NCBI RefSeq assembly: GCF_000298195.1
Contig: NZ_BAHC01000047.1
Span: 1 to 48,877, forward strand
Source of the DNA: Gordonia rhizosphera NBRC 16068
GTDB lineage: Bacteria; Actinomycetota; Actinomycetes; Mycobacteriales; Mycobacteriaceae
DNA: 48,877 nt
Direction: 5' to 3'
A program made the position numbers and the translations under genes. The notes beneath the pieces were generated by a model. That model saw nothing but the letters and a program-made list of their open reading frames with translations, had not been told where the DNA came from and did no database searches. Each line of letters starts with the position of its first letter. Positions within the stretch are counted from its first letter, which is position 1. This document shows positions 1 through 8,808 of this stretch, piece after piece.

Positions 1-19
1 GATCGGTGGTCCGACGGCC

Positions 20-55
20 GCGACCCAGAGCGTTCCGCGGAACGCTCTGGGTCGC
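20..55. repeat. 36-bp perfect palindrome
   Basis: A gapless perfect palindrome whose half is GCGACCCAGAGCGTTCCG, centred between bases 37 and 38. As RNA it would fold into a long GC-rich hairpin with a minimal loop. It lies about 140 bases beyond the stop codon of the minus-strand monooxygenase, so it may act as a transcription terminator for that gene or for a gene to the left of the window. It has no U-tract. It could instead be a dispersed palindromic element; one copy only is seen here. Confidence 0.75.
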
Positions 56-90
56 ACTTGCCGAGTCCCAACCTCAAACCACGCCCGGGT

Positions 91-190
91 GCGCACGCTC
101 GACGCTGTGGTGCGCACGGTCGACGCTGTGGTGCGCACGGTCGACGCTGTGGTGCGCACGCTCGACGGTCTGGTGCGCGCGGTCGACGCT
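91..190. repeat. 21-bp tandem repeat, 4.8 copies
   Basis: Five consecutive units, the last cut to 16 bases, start at 91, 112, 133, 154 and 175. The consensus unit is GCGCAC, G/C, GTCGACGCTGTGGT-like, with single-base differences between copies. The period is a multiple of three, so an open frame crosses it with a seven-residue repeat (ARSTLWC), but no gene with a credible start or family was recognised there. The array ends four bases before the stop codon of the minus-strand monooxygenase. Its sequence is unrelated to the 21-bp units at 2038 and 13557 although the period is the same. Confidence 0.85.
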
Positions 191-194
191 GAGG

Positions 195-1796
195 CTAGGT
201 GGCGATGGTGAAGCCCTCGTACCCCTTGGCGGCGACGTCGTCGCAGATCTCCCGGTAGAGGTTGAGTCCGCCCACGTAGGACATGATCACGCGCGGTTTG
301 CCGGGGATGTTGGCGCCGGTGTACCAGGAGTTGCCCTCGGGGTAGAGGGTGCCGTCGGCCAGCTTGATCGCCTGCTCGGTCCATTCCTTGGCCGCCGACT
401 CCCGGGGTTCGAAGGCCGTCGCGCCGACCGCTTCGAGGTGTGCGATGGCCTCGGAGGTCCACTCGACGTGCTGCTCGATGGCGCACACCACGTTGGTCAG
501 GACGTTGGGGCTACCCGGGCCGGTGAGGGTGAACAGGTTGGGGAACCCGTGCACACCGACGCCGAGGTAGGTGACCGGGCCGTCGGCCCATGCCTCGCGT
601 AGCGACTGCCCGTCGCGACCCCGGATGTCGATGCTGAGCAGAGGTCCGGTCACCGCGTCGAAGCCGGTCGCGAAGACGATGGCGTCGAGCGCGTACTCGG
701 CGTCGGCGGTCTTGATGCCGTCCGGGGTGATCGCCTCGATCGGGGCGTTCTTGACGCTGACGAGGGACACGTTGTCGCGGTTGTAGGTCTGGAAGTACCC
801 GGTGTCCAGCGTGATCCGCTTGGCGCCGAGCGGGTAGTCGCGCGGCGACAATTGCTCGGCGAGTTCCGGATCGGTCACCACGTCGCGGATCTTGCCGCGG
901 AAGAACTCGGCGATCGTGTCGTTGGCCGCACGGTCGGTGAACAGGTCGGGATAGGAGGCGATCAGGTCGATGGCGCGATGACGATTCCACCGTTCCTCGT
1001 AGACCGCGTTGCGCTGCTCCTCGGTGTGATCGAGGGCGTTGACCTCGAGGGTGTCGGTGAACTGGCCGCTCCCGGACTGCCGCGAGAGCACCTTGAACTC
1101 CTCGATGTTCTCCTTGAAGTCGAGCTTTTCGTCCTCGGTCAGCGGACGATTGCCGCAGTCAAGACTGAACGCAGGGGTGCGCTGGAAGACAGTGAGATGC
1201 TCGGCCTGATCGGCGACCTTCGGGATCACCTGTACGCCGGAGGACCCCGTACCGATGACGCCGACGCGCATGCCGGAGAAATCGATGCCCTCGCGGGGCC
1301 AGGCGCTGGTGTGGATGGTCTGTCCTCGGAACGAACCGATGCCCGGGAAGTCGGGTGTGGACGACGTCGACAGGCACCCGGCCGCGGTGATCAGGTACTT
1401 GGCGGTGACCGTTTCACCGGTGTCGGTGACCACCGACCACAGGCCGGTCGCATCGTCGAAGTGGGCGGAAACCACCCGGGTGTTGAACGAGAAATGACGC
1501 TTGACGTCGAGCTTGTCCGCGACGAACTCGATGTAGCGCAGGATGTCCGGCTGGGCCGGATAGCGTTCGGTCCACTCCCACTCGGCGATGATCTCGGGAT
1601 CGAAGGTGAACGCGTACTCCATGCTGATGCAGTCGCAGCGCGCGCCGGGGTAGATGTTCCAGTACCACGTGCCGCCGACCGTCGGGGCGGCCTCGAAACC
1701 CTTTGTGGTCAGACCTTGTTCGCGAAGCTTGTGCGTCATGTAGACGCCGGAGAAACCGGCGCCGATGACGACGGAGTCATAGTCGGGAGCTGTCAT
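195..1796 (-). CDS. Baeyer-Villiger type flavin monooxygenase
   Basis: Predicted cytoplasmic FAD- and NADPH-dependent monooxygenase of 533 residues in the cyclohexanone/phenylacetone monooxygenase family, which inserts oxygen next to a ketone. Visible motifs are the FAD-binding GAGFSG (12-17), the family fingerprint FxGxxxHxxxW at F156 to W166, a second dinucleotide site GTGSSG (182-187) for NADPH, and a late FATGFD segment. The ATG at 1796 was chosen because an AAAGGA box lies seven bases upstream and the FAD motif then sits at the usual distance from the N-terminus; the open frame extends to 1907 without family similarity. The gene stands alone, so the substrate cannot be inferred. Plain flavin-containing monooxygenase is the alternative name. 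Confidence 0.9.
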   Translation of the reverse strand: MTAPDYDSVVIGAGFSGVYMTHKLREQGLTTKGFEAAPTVGGTWYWNIYPGARCDCISMEYAFTFDPEIIAEWEWTERYPAQPDILRYIEFVADKLDVKRHFSFNTRVVSAHFDDATGLWSVVTDTGETVTAKYLITAAGCLSTSSTPDFPGIGSFRGQTIHTSAWPREGIDFSGMRVGVIGTGSSGVQVIPKVADQAEHLTVFQRTPAFSLDCGNRPLTEDEKLDFKENIEEFKVLSRQSGSGQFTDTLEVNALDHTEEQRNAVYEERWNRHRAIDLIASYPDLFTDRAANDTIAEFFRGKIRDVVTDPELAEQLSPRDYPLGAKRITLDTGYFQTYNRDNVSLVSVKNAPIEAITPDGIKTADAEYALDAIVFATGFDAVTGPLLSIDIRGRDGQSLREAWADGPVTYLGVGVHGFPNLFTLTGPGSPNVLTNVVCAIEQHVEWTSEAIAHLEAVGATAFEPRESAAKEWTEQAIKLADGTLYPEGNSWYTGANIPGKPRVIMSYVGGLNLYREICDDVAAKGYEGFTIAT

Positions 1797-1902
1797 CGAC
1801 CTGTCCTTTCGGGCATGGGGATACCGCGGCGCGAGGGTCGTCGCGCCGGTGAGGGTGGGTGGGAGCGGGTCCTGGGCCGCGTGATCCGGGGTGATCCACC
1901 TC

Positions 1903-1932
1903 ACCATAATTCGTGATAATCATTCGGCGCAA
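1903..1932 (-). promoter_or_regulatory. Candidate promoter of the flavin monooxygenase
   Basis: Reading the minus strand, TTGCGC (1932-1927) and TATGGT (1908-1903) are separated by 18 bases, a reasonable housekeeping sigma pattern about 110 bases ahead of the monooxygenase start. The surrounding bases are clearly more AT-rich than the window average. The -35 box matches consensus only in part. Confidence 0.4.
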
Positions 1933-2037
1933 CTTGATTGTGAGATCTGCATCGCTTCGACTACTCGAAATGCGGTAGGTCACTGCATTCCGGGCTGGCC
2001 GCTTCGGGCCGAAGCCGGCGGGCGGCCACACTCGGGG

Positions 2038-2121
2038 GTGCCGTCGGCGGGGAACCGGGTGCTGTCGGCGAGATCCTGGGTGCTGTCGGCGGGATTTCGG
2101 GTGCTGTCGGCGGGGAGCGGG
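2038..2121 (+). repeat. 21-bp tandem repeat, 4 copies
   Basis: Units start at 2038, 2059, 2080 and 2101, each of the form GTGCTGTCGGCGGG followed by a variable seven-base tail such as ATTTCGG. The reverse complement of the unit matches the coding repeat at 13557-13745, so the two arrays belong to one family in opposite orientation. Here the array is non-coding, between the monooxygenase promoter and mceG. Confidence 0.9.
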
Positions 2122-2148
2122 GGTGGGTGGTGTGACCGCCTGGTCGTC

Positions 2149-2177
2149 TTTCATCCCGGAGTGGGATGGGCTACGCT
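2149..2177 (+). promoter_or_regulatory. Inverted repeat and -10-like box upstream of mceG
   Basis: CATCCC (2152-2157) and GGGATG (2163-2168) form an inverted repeat with a five-base gap, directly followed by TACGCT at 2172-2177, the same -10 hexamer seen before davB and dinB2. No good -35 box is present, as would suit an activated promoter. A transcript starting near 2184 would carry a leader of about 190 bases. TAGAGT at 2291-2296 is an alternative -10. Confidence 0.35.
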
Positions 2178-2376
2178 CATCGTCGAACAAAGTTACCGGC
2201 GGGTAAGAAGCCGGACGCGCGGTCTCGGGGGAGGCCGGTGGAGCGTCCAGGTTGCTGGTGAGGTGGCGGTGGTGGCAGGTGAGGGTCGGCTAGAGTGACC
2301 CCTACCACAAATGCCACCGGTTCGTGTGTGGTCACACCGACCGCCGCAGGGGGCAGCGACTGTCTGGGAGGAAACA

Positions 2377-3627
2377 GTGGGTGTAGAAGTCAGCGTGGAG
2401 GGGCTCACCAAATCGTTCGGTTCGCAGAACATTTGGCGCGACGTGACCTTGACCCTGCCGGCCGGTGAGGTGTCGGCGCTGCTCGGACCGTCGGGTACCG
2501 GTAAGTCGGTGTTCCTCAAGACCCTGATCGGCCTGCTGCATCCCGAGCAGGGTTCGGTGATCATCGACGGCACCGACATCACCAAATGCTCGGCCAAGGA
2601 ACTCTACGAGATCCGCAAACTCTTCGGTGTGCTGTTCCAGGACGGTGCGCTGTTCGGCTCGATGAGCCTGTATGACAACATCGCGTTCCCGCTTCGTGAG
2701 CACACGAAGAAAAAGGAGAACGAGATCCGCGAGATCGTGATGGAGAAGATCGACCTCGTCGGTCTGGCCGGTGCCGAGGACAAACTGCCCGGCGAGATCT
2801 CGGGCGGTATGCGCAAGCGCGCCGGCCTGGCACGGGCGCTGGTGCTCGACCCGCAGATCATCCTGTGCGACGAGCCGGACTCCGGTCTGGACCCGGTGCG
2901 CACCGCCTACATCAGCCAGCTGCTGATCGACATCAACGCGCAGATCGACGCGACGATCCTCATCGTCACCCACAACATCAACATCGCCCGCACCATCCCC
3001 GACAACATCGGCATGCTGTTCCGCAAGGAGTTGGTGATGTTCGGGCCGCGTGAGCAATTGCTCACCTCCGAACAACCGGTGGTCAAGCAGTTCCTCTCCG
3101 GTGACCGGTTCGGTCCGATCGGGATGTCCGAGGAGAAGGACGAGGCCGTCGCCGCCGCGGAGGCGGCGATGCAGGCCGCCGGCATCTCCGGCGGCGGCAC
3201 CAAGGACGACTTCTCCGAGATCATCCCGCAGGTGCAGCCCAATCCCGGGATGCCCGAACGCAAGGCGGTCGCCCGCCATCGGGCGCGGGTGATGGAGATG
3301 CTGCACACCCTGCCGCCCAACGCGCAGGAGGCCATCCGCCGCAGCATGGAAGAAGAGGACAGGCTGCGCGCCGAGGCCCACGCACACGCCCAGGAGACCG
3401 TCGCGGTCGGTGCCGGCGCGGTGGCGGCGGGCGGTCGAGGTGGGGACGAGTGGACCTCGGCCGAGGCCCCGGGCGGCGACTACGATGCCAACGCCTTCGA
3501 CGGCAACGAATACACCGGCAGCGACGCCCCCACGCAGAACTGGTCGGCGCCGCAGGCCGACAACGCGGCCACCGAGCCGATCCACACCGGTGACTACGCC
3601 CCGCCCCACGACGGTCGGGGCCGGTAG
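2377..3627 (+). CDS. mceG: Mce transporter ATP-binding protein MceG (Mkl family)
   Basis: ATPase that energises Mce lipid importers at the inner face of the membrane, paired with the YrbE permeases just downstream. The 416-residue protein has Walker A GPSGTGKS (37-44), the family-type signature ISGGMRKR in place of LSGGQ, and Walker B ending in CDEPDSGLDP. After about residue 300 it carries a long Ala-, Asp- and Gly-rich tail, making it longer than the roughly 360-residue Mycobacterium tuberculosis Mkl as I recall it. GTG at 2377 was chosen because GGGAGGAA lies five bases before it; the frame is open further upstream from 2311. It is the first gene of the operon and is separated from the next by two bases. 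In M. tuberculosis the single mkl gene lies apart from its mce operons but near rpoB. Confidence 0.93.
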   Translation: MGVEVSVEGLTKSFGSQNIWRDVTLTLPAGEVSALLGPSGTGKSVFLKTLIGLLHPEQGSVIIDGTDITKCSAKELYEIRKLFGVLFQDGALFGSMSLYDNIAFPLREHTKKKENEIREIVMEKIDLVGLAGAEDKLPGEISGGMRKRAGLARALVLDPQIILCDEPDSGLDPVRTAYISQLLIDINAQIDATILIVTHNINIARTIPDNIGMLFRKELVMFGPREQLLTSEQPVVKQFLSGDRFGPIGMSEEKDEAVAAAEAAMQAAGISGGGTKDDFSEIIPQVQPNPGMPERKAVARHRARVMEMLHTLPPNAQEAIRRSMEEEDRLRAEAHAHAQETVAVGAGAVAAGGRGGDEWTSAEAPGGDYDANAFDGNEYTGSDAPTQNWSAPQADNAATEPIHTGDYAPPHDGRGR

Positions 3628-3629
3628 GG

Positions 3630-4436
3630 ATGGCCGGTGCCACCTCGCGTGGCGTTGATCGGATAGCTCAGGCCGGTACGGGTGCACTCGCACAGACCGG
3701 CAACATCGTGCAGCTTTTCGTCGATGTCGCCCGTCAGTCCTTCGTGCGCCCGTTCCAGTGGCGGGAGTTCATCCACCAGGCCTGGTTCATCGCGAGCGTT
3801 ACCATCCTGCCGACGGCGCTGATCGCGATCCCGTTCGGCGCGATCGTGTCGCTGCAGACCGGGTCGCTGATCAGACAGCTCGGCGCCGAGTCCTACACGG
3901 GCGCGGCGAGCGTGCTCGTCGTGATCCAGCAGGGCTCACCGCTGGTCACGTCGTTGCTGGTGGCCGGGGCCGCCGGGTCGGCGGTGGCCGCCGACCTCGG
4001 TTCGCGCACGATCCGCGAGGAGATCGACGCGATGGAGGTGCTCGGCATCAACCCGATCCAGCGTCTGGTGGTGCCGCGGGTGCTGGCGATGGTGCTGGTG
4101 GCGATGCTGCTCAACGGGCTCGTCGCTGTCGTCGGCATCGGCGGCGGGTACTTCTTCAACGTGGTCGTGCAGGGCGGCACCCCCGGCGCGTATCTGGCGT
4201 CCTTCGGGGCGCTGGCCCACTTGCCCGACCTCTACATCTCCACAGTCAAGGCGGCCATCTTCGGTGTGATCGCCGGGGTGGTCGCCGCCTACAAGGGTCT
4301 GAACCCGAAGGGGGGTCCGAAGGGTGTCGGTGACGCGGTCAACCAGAGCGTGGTCATCACCTTCCTGCTGCTGTTCTTGGCCAACCTGATCATCACCGCG
4401 GTCTACCTGCAGATCGTTCCGCCGAAGGGAAGCTAG
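3630..4436 (+). CDS. yrbEA: Mce permease YrbEA (MlaE family)
   Basis: Integral membrane permease of the MlaE/YrbE family, 268 residues, one half of the permease dimer through which Mce substrates (fatty acids, sterols or other lipids) cross the inner membrane. After a soluble N-terminal stretch it has about five hydrophobic segments. The family EExDALxVLGI-type cytoplasmic loop is seen as EEIDAMEVLGI, which is thought to contact the ATPase. It starts three bases after the mceG stop and precedes the second permease by two bases. Substrate cannot be told from the permease. Confidence 0.95.
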   Translation: MAGATSRGVDRIAQAGTGALAQTGNIVQLFVDVARQSFVRPFQWREFIHQAWFIASVTILPTALIAIPFGAIVSLQTGSLIRQLGAESYTGAASVLVVIQQGSPLVTSLLVAGAAGSAVAADLGSRTIREEIDAMEVLGINPIQRLVVPRVLAMVLVAMLLNGLVAVVGIGGGYFFNVVVQGGTPGAYLASFGALAHLPDLYISTVKAAIFGVIAGVVAAYKGLNPKGGPKGVGDAVNQSVVITFLLLFLANLIITAVYLQIVPPKGS

Positions 4437-4438
4437 CG

Positions 4439-5311
4439 ATGGCCGGTGGAGTGACGATTTCCAAGTCGCGGCCCGAGTACTACCGCTACCAGGCTCGCAG
4501 GTGGGCGGCCAAGCCGCTCAAGGTGCTCGACGGCGCCGGCGAGCAGATGTCCTTCTACGGGCGCACTCTCGCCTGGATTCCGCGGACGGTCGTGCACTAC
4601 ACGCGTGAGGTACTGCGCCTGCTCGCCGAGGTCGCGTTCGGGTCCGGTGGCCTTGCCGTCATCGGCGGCACCATCGGCGTGATGGTGCTGATGTCGGGGT
4701 TCACCGGCGTCGTCGTCGGTCTACAGGGCTACGCCGCGCTCGATCAGATCGGGTCGCAGGCGCTGACCGGATTCCTGTCGGCGTATGTGAACACCCGCGA
4801 GGTTGCGCCGCTGGTCGCCGGGCTCGCGCTGTCGGCGACGGTGGGCTGCGGGTTCACCGCCCAGCTCGGCGCCATGCGGATCTCCGAGGAGATCGACGCG
4901 CTGGAGTCGATGGCGGTGCCGTCGATTCCGTTCCTCGTCTCCACCCGGGTGATCGCCGGCTTCGTCGCGGTGATCCCGCTCTATGTGCTCGGTCTGCTGT
5001 CGGCGTACCTGGCGTCGCGTGTCATCACGACCGTGTTCAACGGCCAGTCCGGCGGCTCGTATGACCACTACTTCAACCTGTTCCTGCCGCCGGGCGACGT
5101 CCTGTGGTCCTTCGGCAAGGTGCTGGTCTTCGCGTTCGTGATCATCCTGGTGCACTGCTACTACGGCTACTACGCCACCGGCGGTCCGGCCGGTGTCGGC
5201 GTTGCCGTGGGACATGCCGTCCGTGCCGCGCTGGTGCTGATCGCGGTGCTCGACTTCTTCCTGGGTCTCGCGATCTGGGGCACCACCACGACCGTGAAGA
5301 TCGCGGGTTAG
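4439..5311 (+). CDS. yrbEB: Mce permease YrbEB (MlaE family)
   Basis: Second MlaE-family permease, 290 residues, partner of YrbEA. The loop corresponding to the ATPase contact reads SEEIDALESMAVPSI. Hydrophobic segments cover roughly residues 65-90, 110-135, 160-200 and 215-285. An N-terminal extension of about 45 residues, rich in Arg, Lys and Tyr, precedes the first membrane helix, as is usual for YrbEB proteins. Spacing to both neighbours is two or three bases, so it is translated as part of the same transcript. Confidence 0.95.
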   Translation: MAGGVTISKSRPEYYRYQARRWAAKPLKVLDGAGEQMSFYGRTLAWIPRTVVHYTREVLRLLAEVAFGSGGLAVIGGTIGVMVLMSGFTGVVVGLQGYAALDQIGSQALTGFLSAYVNTREVAPLVAGLALSATVGCGFTAQLGAMRISEEIDALESMAVPSIPFLVSTRVIAGFVAVIPLYVLGLLSAYLASRVITTVFNGQSGGSYDHYFNLFLPPGDVLWSFGKVLVFAFVIILVHCYYGYYATGGPAGVGVAVGHAVRAALVLIAVLDFFLGLAIWGTTTTVKIAG

Positions 5312-5314
5312 CCG

Positions 5315-6643
5315 ATGGATGTGATTCGTCGTCGCCTGCTCGGGCTGGTGTTCTTCGTGGTGGTCGGGCTGTTCTTCGCCGTCACCATCATGAAGTTCAA
5401 CCAGACCTTCACCACGTTCACCGACGTCACCCTGAAGACCGACTCCGTCGGTAACGATCTGCCCGAGCATGCGGAGGTCAAGGCCCGCGGCGTCGTCGTC
5501 GGGGAGGTGCGATCGGTGGAGCCCACCGCCGACAACACGGTCGACGTGACGCTCGGACTCGACCCGTCGATGGCCGAGGAGCTGCCCGACACCACCACCG
5601 CGCGGATCCTGCCCAAGACCCTGTTCGGGGAGAAATACGTCGACCTGCAGGTGCCGACCAACGCCGCGGGCCCGACCCTGACCGACGGATCGGTCATCCT
5701 CACCGACAAGAGCGGCAACGCGAAGGAACTGCAGGAGCTGTTCGACGACCTGCTGCCGGTACTCGACGCGATCCCGCCGCAGGACCTCAACGTCACCCTG
5801 ACCTCGTTGTCGCAGGCCCTGTCGGGGCGCGGTGAGCAGCTCGGCGTCACCTTCGATCAGCTCAACACCATCTTCGCGCGGATCAACCAGAACATGCCCG
5901 AGTTGCAGGGCACGCTGCGTGGCCTGGCGAGCTTCTCGCAGACCTACTCCGAGGCGCTGCCCGACGTCATCGACGCGCTCGACAACTTCCGCACCACCAA
6001 CGCGACGATCGTGCAACGGCAGGGCGATTTGCGCACCCTGATCGCGACGGTGGGCGTGGCCGCGACCGACACCACGAAGTTCCTCCAGGCCAACCGTGCC
6101 GACCTGATCGACCTGTCGGTCGAGTCGGAGCCGTTCCTGGTCGGGTTGGCCAAGCAGTCGCCGACCTTCGTCTGTACCTTCCACAATTTCGCCACCCTGA
6201 TCCCGGATTCCCGCACCATCGTCGGTGAGGGCACCGCGAATCCCGGTGTGCGGGTGAACCTGCAGTTCGTGAACCCGCGCGGCCGCTACCTGCCCAACCA
6301 GGACGAGCCGCGTCTGCTCGACCTCGATCCGCCGGCGGTCTGTTACGAGCCGGCGACCGATGGGCGCCCGTTCCCGCAGTATCCCGGCGGCGGCCTGGCC
6401 GACGGTTCGTATCAGCCGCCGTCGCGTAACGCCGGTCCGCGCACCGTGCCGACGCTGCCGCAACCCCAGTTCTCCGCGACGCCGGCGGGGACGATCCGCA
6501 ATCCCTTCGACGACCCCGACTACGTCAAGCAGCTGAAGGTCATCTACGGCGGCGCCAACGGCACCGACCCGGCCGAGGTGCCCACCTGGGTCACCACCAT
6601 CGGCGGTACGTCGCTGCAGGGAGCGCAGGTCACCATCCGATGA
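5315..6643 (+). CDS. mceA: Mce family protein MceA
   Basis: Cell-envelope subunit of the Mce importer, 442 residues. One N-terminal membrane helix (about residues 8-28) anchors it with the bulk outside the inner membrane. The MlaD/Mce domain follows (about 38-120, with VKARGVVVGEVRSV and the FGEKYVDLQVP segment), then a long alpha-helical region (about 135-300) thought to build the lipid tunnel, and a Pro-rich C-terminal part. It has the order and position of MceA in the standard yrbEAB-mceABCDEF layout. Its stop overlaps the mceB start by four bases (ATGA), typical of coupled translation. Confidence 0.93.
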   Translation: MDVIRRRLLGLVFFVVVGLFFAVTIMKFNQTFTTFTDVTLKTDSVGNDLPEHAEVKARGVVVGEVRSVEPTADNTVDVTLGLDPSMAEELPDTTTARILPKTLFGEKYVDLQVPTNAAGPTLTDGSVILTDKSGNAKELQELFDDLLPVLDAIPPQDLNVTLTSLSQALSGRGEQLGVTFDQLNTIFARINQNMPELQGTLRGLASFSQTYSEALPDVIDALDNFRTTNATIVQRQGDLRTLIATVGVAATDTTKFLQANRADLIDLSVESEPFLVGLAKQSPTFVCTFHNFATLIPDSRTIVGEGTANPGVRVNLQFVNPRGRYLPNQDEPRLLDLDPPAVCYEPATDGRPFPQYPGGGLADGSYQPPSRNAGPRTVPTLPQPQFSATPAGTIRNPFDDPDYVKQLKVIYGGANGTDPAEVPTWVTTIGGTSLQGAQVTIR

Positions 6644-7722
6644 AATCGCTCACCGGACCGCTGATCAAGCTGATCGTGTTCGCGGTCGTCACCGTGCTCG
6701 CGACCAGCCTGCTGGCGCTGACCATCGCCAACGCCGGAGGCGGCGGCGACCACGACTACCGGGCGGTGTTCACCGACGCCGCCATGCTCAACGCCGGCGA
6801 CGACGTGCGGATCGCCGGTGTGCGCGTCGGCCAGGTGACCGACGTGAAGGTCTACGACCGCGACCAGGCGATGGTGTCGTTCAACGTCAACCGCGACCGC
6901 CTCCCGGACGGCACTCAGCTCTACATCCGCTACCGCAACCTCACCGGACTGCGCTACCTGGCGCTGGAGAAGGGGGCCGGCGACCCCGACGAGACGGTCG
7001 GCCCGGGCTTCACCTTCGGCACCGACCGCGAGCATCCGGACACCCATCCGGCGGTCAACCTGACCGAGTTGTTCAACGGGTTCAAACCGCTGTTCCGCGA
7101 ACTGTCCGCCGACGACGTGAACACGCTGTCCGAACAGATCATCAAGGTGTTCCAGGGCGAGAGCGGCACCATGTCGGCGCTGATCAGTTCGACGGCGGAC
7201 CTGACGAACGCGATCGCCGACAAGGACGCGGTGATCGGAGAGCTGATCGGCAACCTGACGAAGGTCCTCGATACCGTCAACCGCAACGACGCGCAGTTCA
7301 CCGCGCTGCTCGACAACACCGAACAGCTGGTGACCGGGCTGGCGTCCCAACGTGAATCGGTCGGGTCGGCGATCACCTCGGTGTCGAACCTGACCGCGGT
7401 GACCGCGTCGATCCTGCAGCCGACCCGTCCCGCGATCCAGGGCGACATCGCCGGGCTCCAGGCCCTGGCCGACCAGATCAACGCCCGTGACGACGACGTC
7501 GCGACGATCCTGACGAACCTGCCGGTCAAACTGCAGAAGATCGGGCGCGCCGCGACCTTCGGATCGTGGTTCCAGTTCTATCTGTGCGGCATCGATGTGG
7601 TCGCCGGCGACGGCAAGTCGACGCTGCTGACCCAGCCGCTCGTCTCGCTGCCCGACATCAACCATGTGCTCTACACCAGCGCGGCCACCCGTTGCTGGAA
7701 AGACCAGAAGCCGGGAGGGTGA
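6640..7722 (+). CDS. mceB: Mce family protein MceB
   Basis: Second Mce subunit, 360 residues, with an N-terminal membrane anchor (about 7-27), an MlaD domain (about 38-115, containing DDVRIAGVRVGQVTDV and LTGLRYLALEKG) and a helical region to about residue 290. A Cys pair near the C-terminus (in LCGID and TRCWK) may form a disulfide outside the membrane. The ATG overlaps the mceA stop by four bases. It acts in the envelope as part of a hetero-oligomeric substrate channel. Confidence 0.93.
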   Translation: MKSLTGPLIKLIVFAVVTVLATSLLALTIANAGGGGDHDYRAVFTDAAMLNAGDDVRIAGVRVGQVTDVKVYDRDQAMVSFNVNRDRLPDGTQLYIRYRNLTGLRYLALEKGAGDPDETVGPGFTFGTDREHPDTHPAVNLTELFNGFKPLFRELSADDVNTLSEQIIKVFQGESGTMSALISSTADLTNAIADKDAVIGELIGNLTKVLDTVNRNDAQFTALLDNTEQLVTGLASQRESVGSAITSVSNLTAVTASILQPTRPAIQGDIAGLQALADQINARDDDVATILTNLPVKLQKIGRAATFGSWFQFYLCGIDVVAGDGKSTLLTQPLVSLPDINHVLYTSAATRCWKDQKPGG

Positions 7723-7725
7723 CCG

Positions 7726-8808
7726 GTGGCCGACGAACTCGAAGACGCGCGGGACGCACCGCCCGCGCCGCCGGGGCAGCATCCGCACCGGCGATTCGCC
7801 GGTCACCGCAGCCCGGTCAGCATCGGCGCGATCGGTGTCCTGGTGATCTTCATGGTGTCGGTGTCGGCGTTCTATCTGACCTCGCTGCCACTGATCGGTG
7901 CCGGCGCCCGCTACACCGCGAAGTTCACCGAGGCCGCCGGACTCAAGCCGGGCGCCGAGGTCCGCGTGGCCGGTGTCAAGGTCGGTCAGGTCGACGGGGT
8001 GAGCCTCGACGGCGACCGCGTCGACGTCACGTTCAAGGTGTCCAACACCTGGATCGGCGACCAGACCCAGGCGTCGATCCAGATCAAGACCATCCTCGGA
8101 CAGAAGTACCTCGCGCTGATCCCCAGCGGTGACAAGCTCGCCGACCCCGATGTGCCGCTCACCGACACGATCGCCCCCTACGACGTGATCGAGGCGTTCT
8201 CCGACGCCGCGGATCAGATCGAGGCGCTCGACACCGACCAGCTCGCGACATCGATGCAGACCCTCTCGGACGCGTTCTCCGGCACCGCCGGGGACATCGG
8301 GCCGTCGCTCGACGGCATCCGGCGGCTGTCGGACACCATCGCCAGCCGCGACCAGCAGGTGCAGCGGCTGCTCGCCGCCACCCGCTCGACGTCGAAGATC
8401 CTCGCCGACCGCAACGAGGAGTTCGTCCGGCTCATCGCCGGTGCCGGTCAGCTGCTCGACGAACTGAACAACCGCCAGCAGGCCATCTCGACGTTGCTGG
8501 CCAGCACCACGGCGCTCTCGGACGCGTTGTCGGGGATCGTGGCCGACAATCAGGCGCAGATCGGCCCCACCCTCGACGCGCTCGAGCAGGTCAACCAGTT
8601 GCTGATCAGCCAGAACTCCAACCTGCGTCAGACCATCACCTACATGGCGCCGTTCTACCGCCTTTACGCCAACGTGCTGGGCAACGGCCGCTGGTTCGAG
8701 TCGGTGGTGACCAATCTGCTGCCGCCGGGTCTGCCGCAGCAGAACACCACCCGTCCGCCCAACAAGACCGCGAATCTCAACAACGGTGGAACGGAGGCCG
8801 GCGGATGA
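7726..8808 (+). CDS. mceC: Mce family protein MceC
   Basis: Third Mce subunit, 360 residues from a GTG start three bases after the mceB stop. A charged, Pro-rich N-terminal stretch of about 33 residues precedes the membrane helix (about 34-56). The MlaD domain spans roughly 60-145, with [16 protein letters not shown] and [13 protein letters not shown], followed by heptad-like helical sequence. A shorter start inside the N-terminal stretch is possible but no better ribosome binding site was seen. Its stop overlaps the mceD start by four bases. Confidence 0.92.
   Translation: MADELEDARDAPPAPPGQHPHRRFAGHRSPVSIGAIGVLVIFMVSVSAFYLTSLPLIGAGARYTAKFTEAAGLKPGAEVRVAGVKVGQVDGVSLDGDRVDVTFKVSNTWIGDQTQASIQIKTILGQKYLALIPSGDKLADPDVPLTDTIAPYDVIEAFSDAADQIEALDTDQLATSMQTLSDAFSGTAGDIGPSLDGIRRLSDTIASRDQQVQRLLAATRSTSKILADRNEEFVRLIAGAGQLLDELNNRQQAISTLLASTTALSDALSGIVADNQAQIGPTLDALEQVNQLLISQNSNLRQTITYMAPFYRLYANVLGNGRWFESVVTNLLPPGLPQQNTTRPPNKTANLNNGGTEAGG

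Larger units (their letters stand above)
1908..2376. other. 469-base gene-free region before the mce operon
   Basis: No convincing gene lies here. The region holds the monooxygenase promoter on the left, a 21-bp tandem repeat (2038-2121), an inverted repeat with a -10-like box (2149-2177), a second -10-like TAGAGT at 2291-2296 and the ribosome binding site of mceG. Minus-strand frames across the repeat encode Arg/His/Pro-rich repeats and are judged to be by-products of the repeat. Confidence 0.7.

Noticed and set aside
91..190. CRISPR array
   Set aside because: The units are contiguous 21-mers without spacers and no cas gene is near.
6..602. Plus-strand frame crossing the 21-bp repeat and the end of the monooxygenase
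   Set aside because: It overlaps a well-supported gene on the other strand and owes its open part to the repeat.
1777..2190. Minus-strand frame with RRQHPGS-like repeats
   Set aside because: It is the translated 21-bp repeat, overlaps the monooxygenase start and its promoter, and lacks a binding site; the same peptide appears in a wrong frame of the Mas gene repeat.
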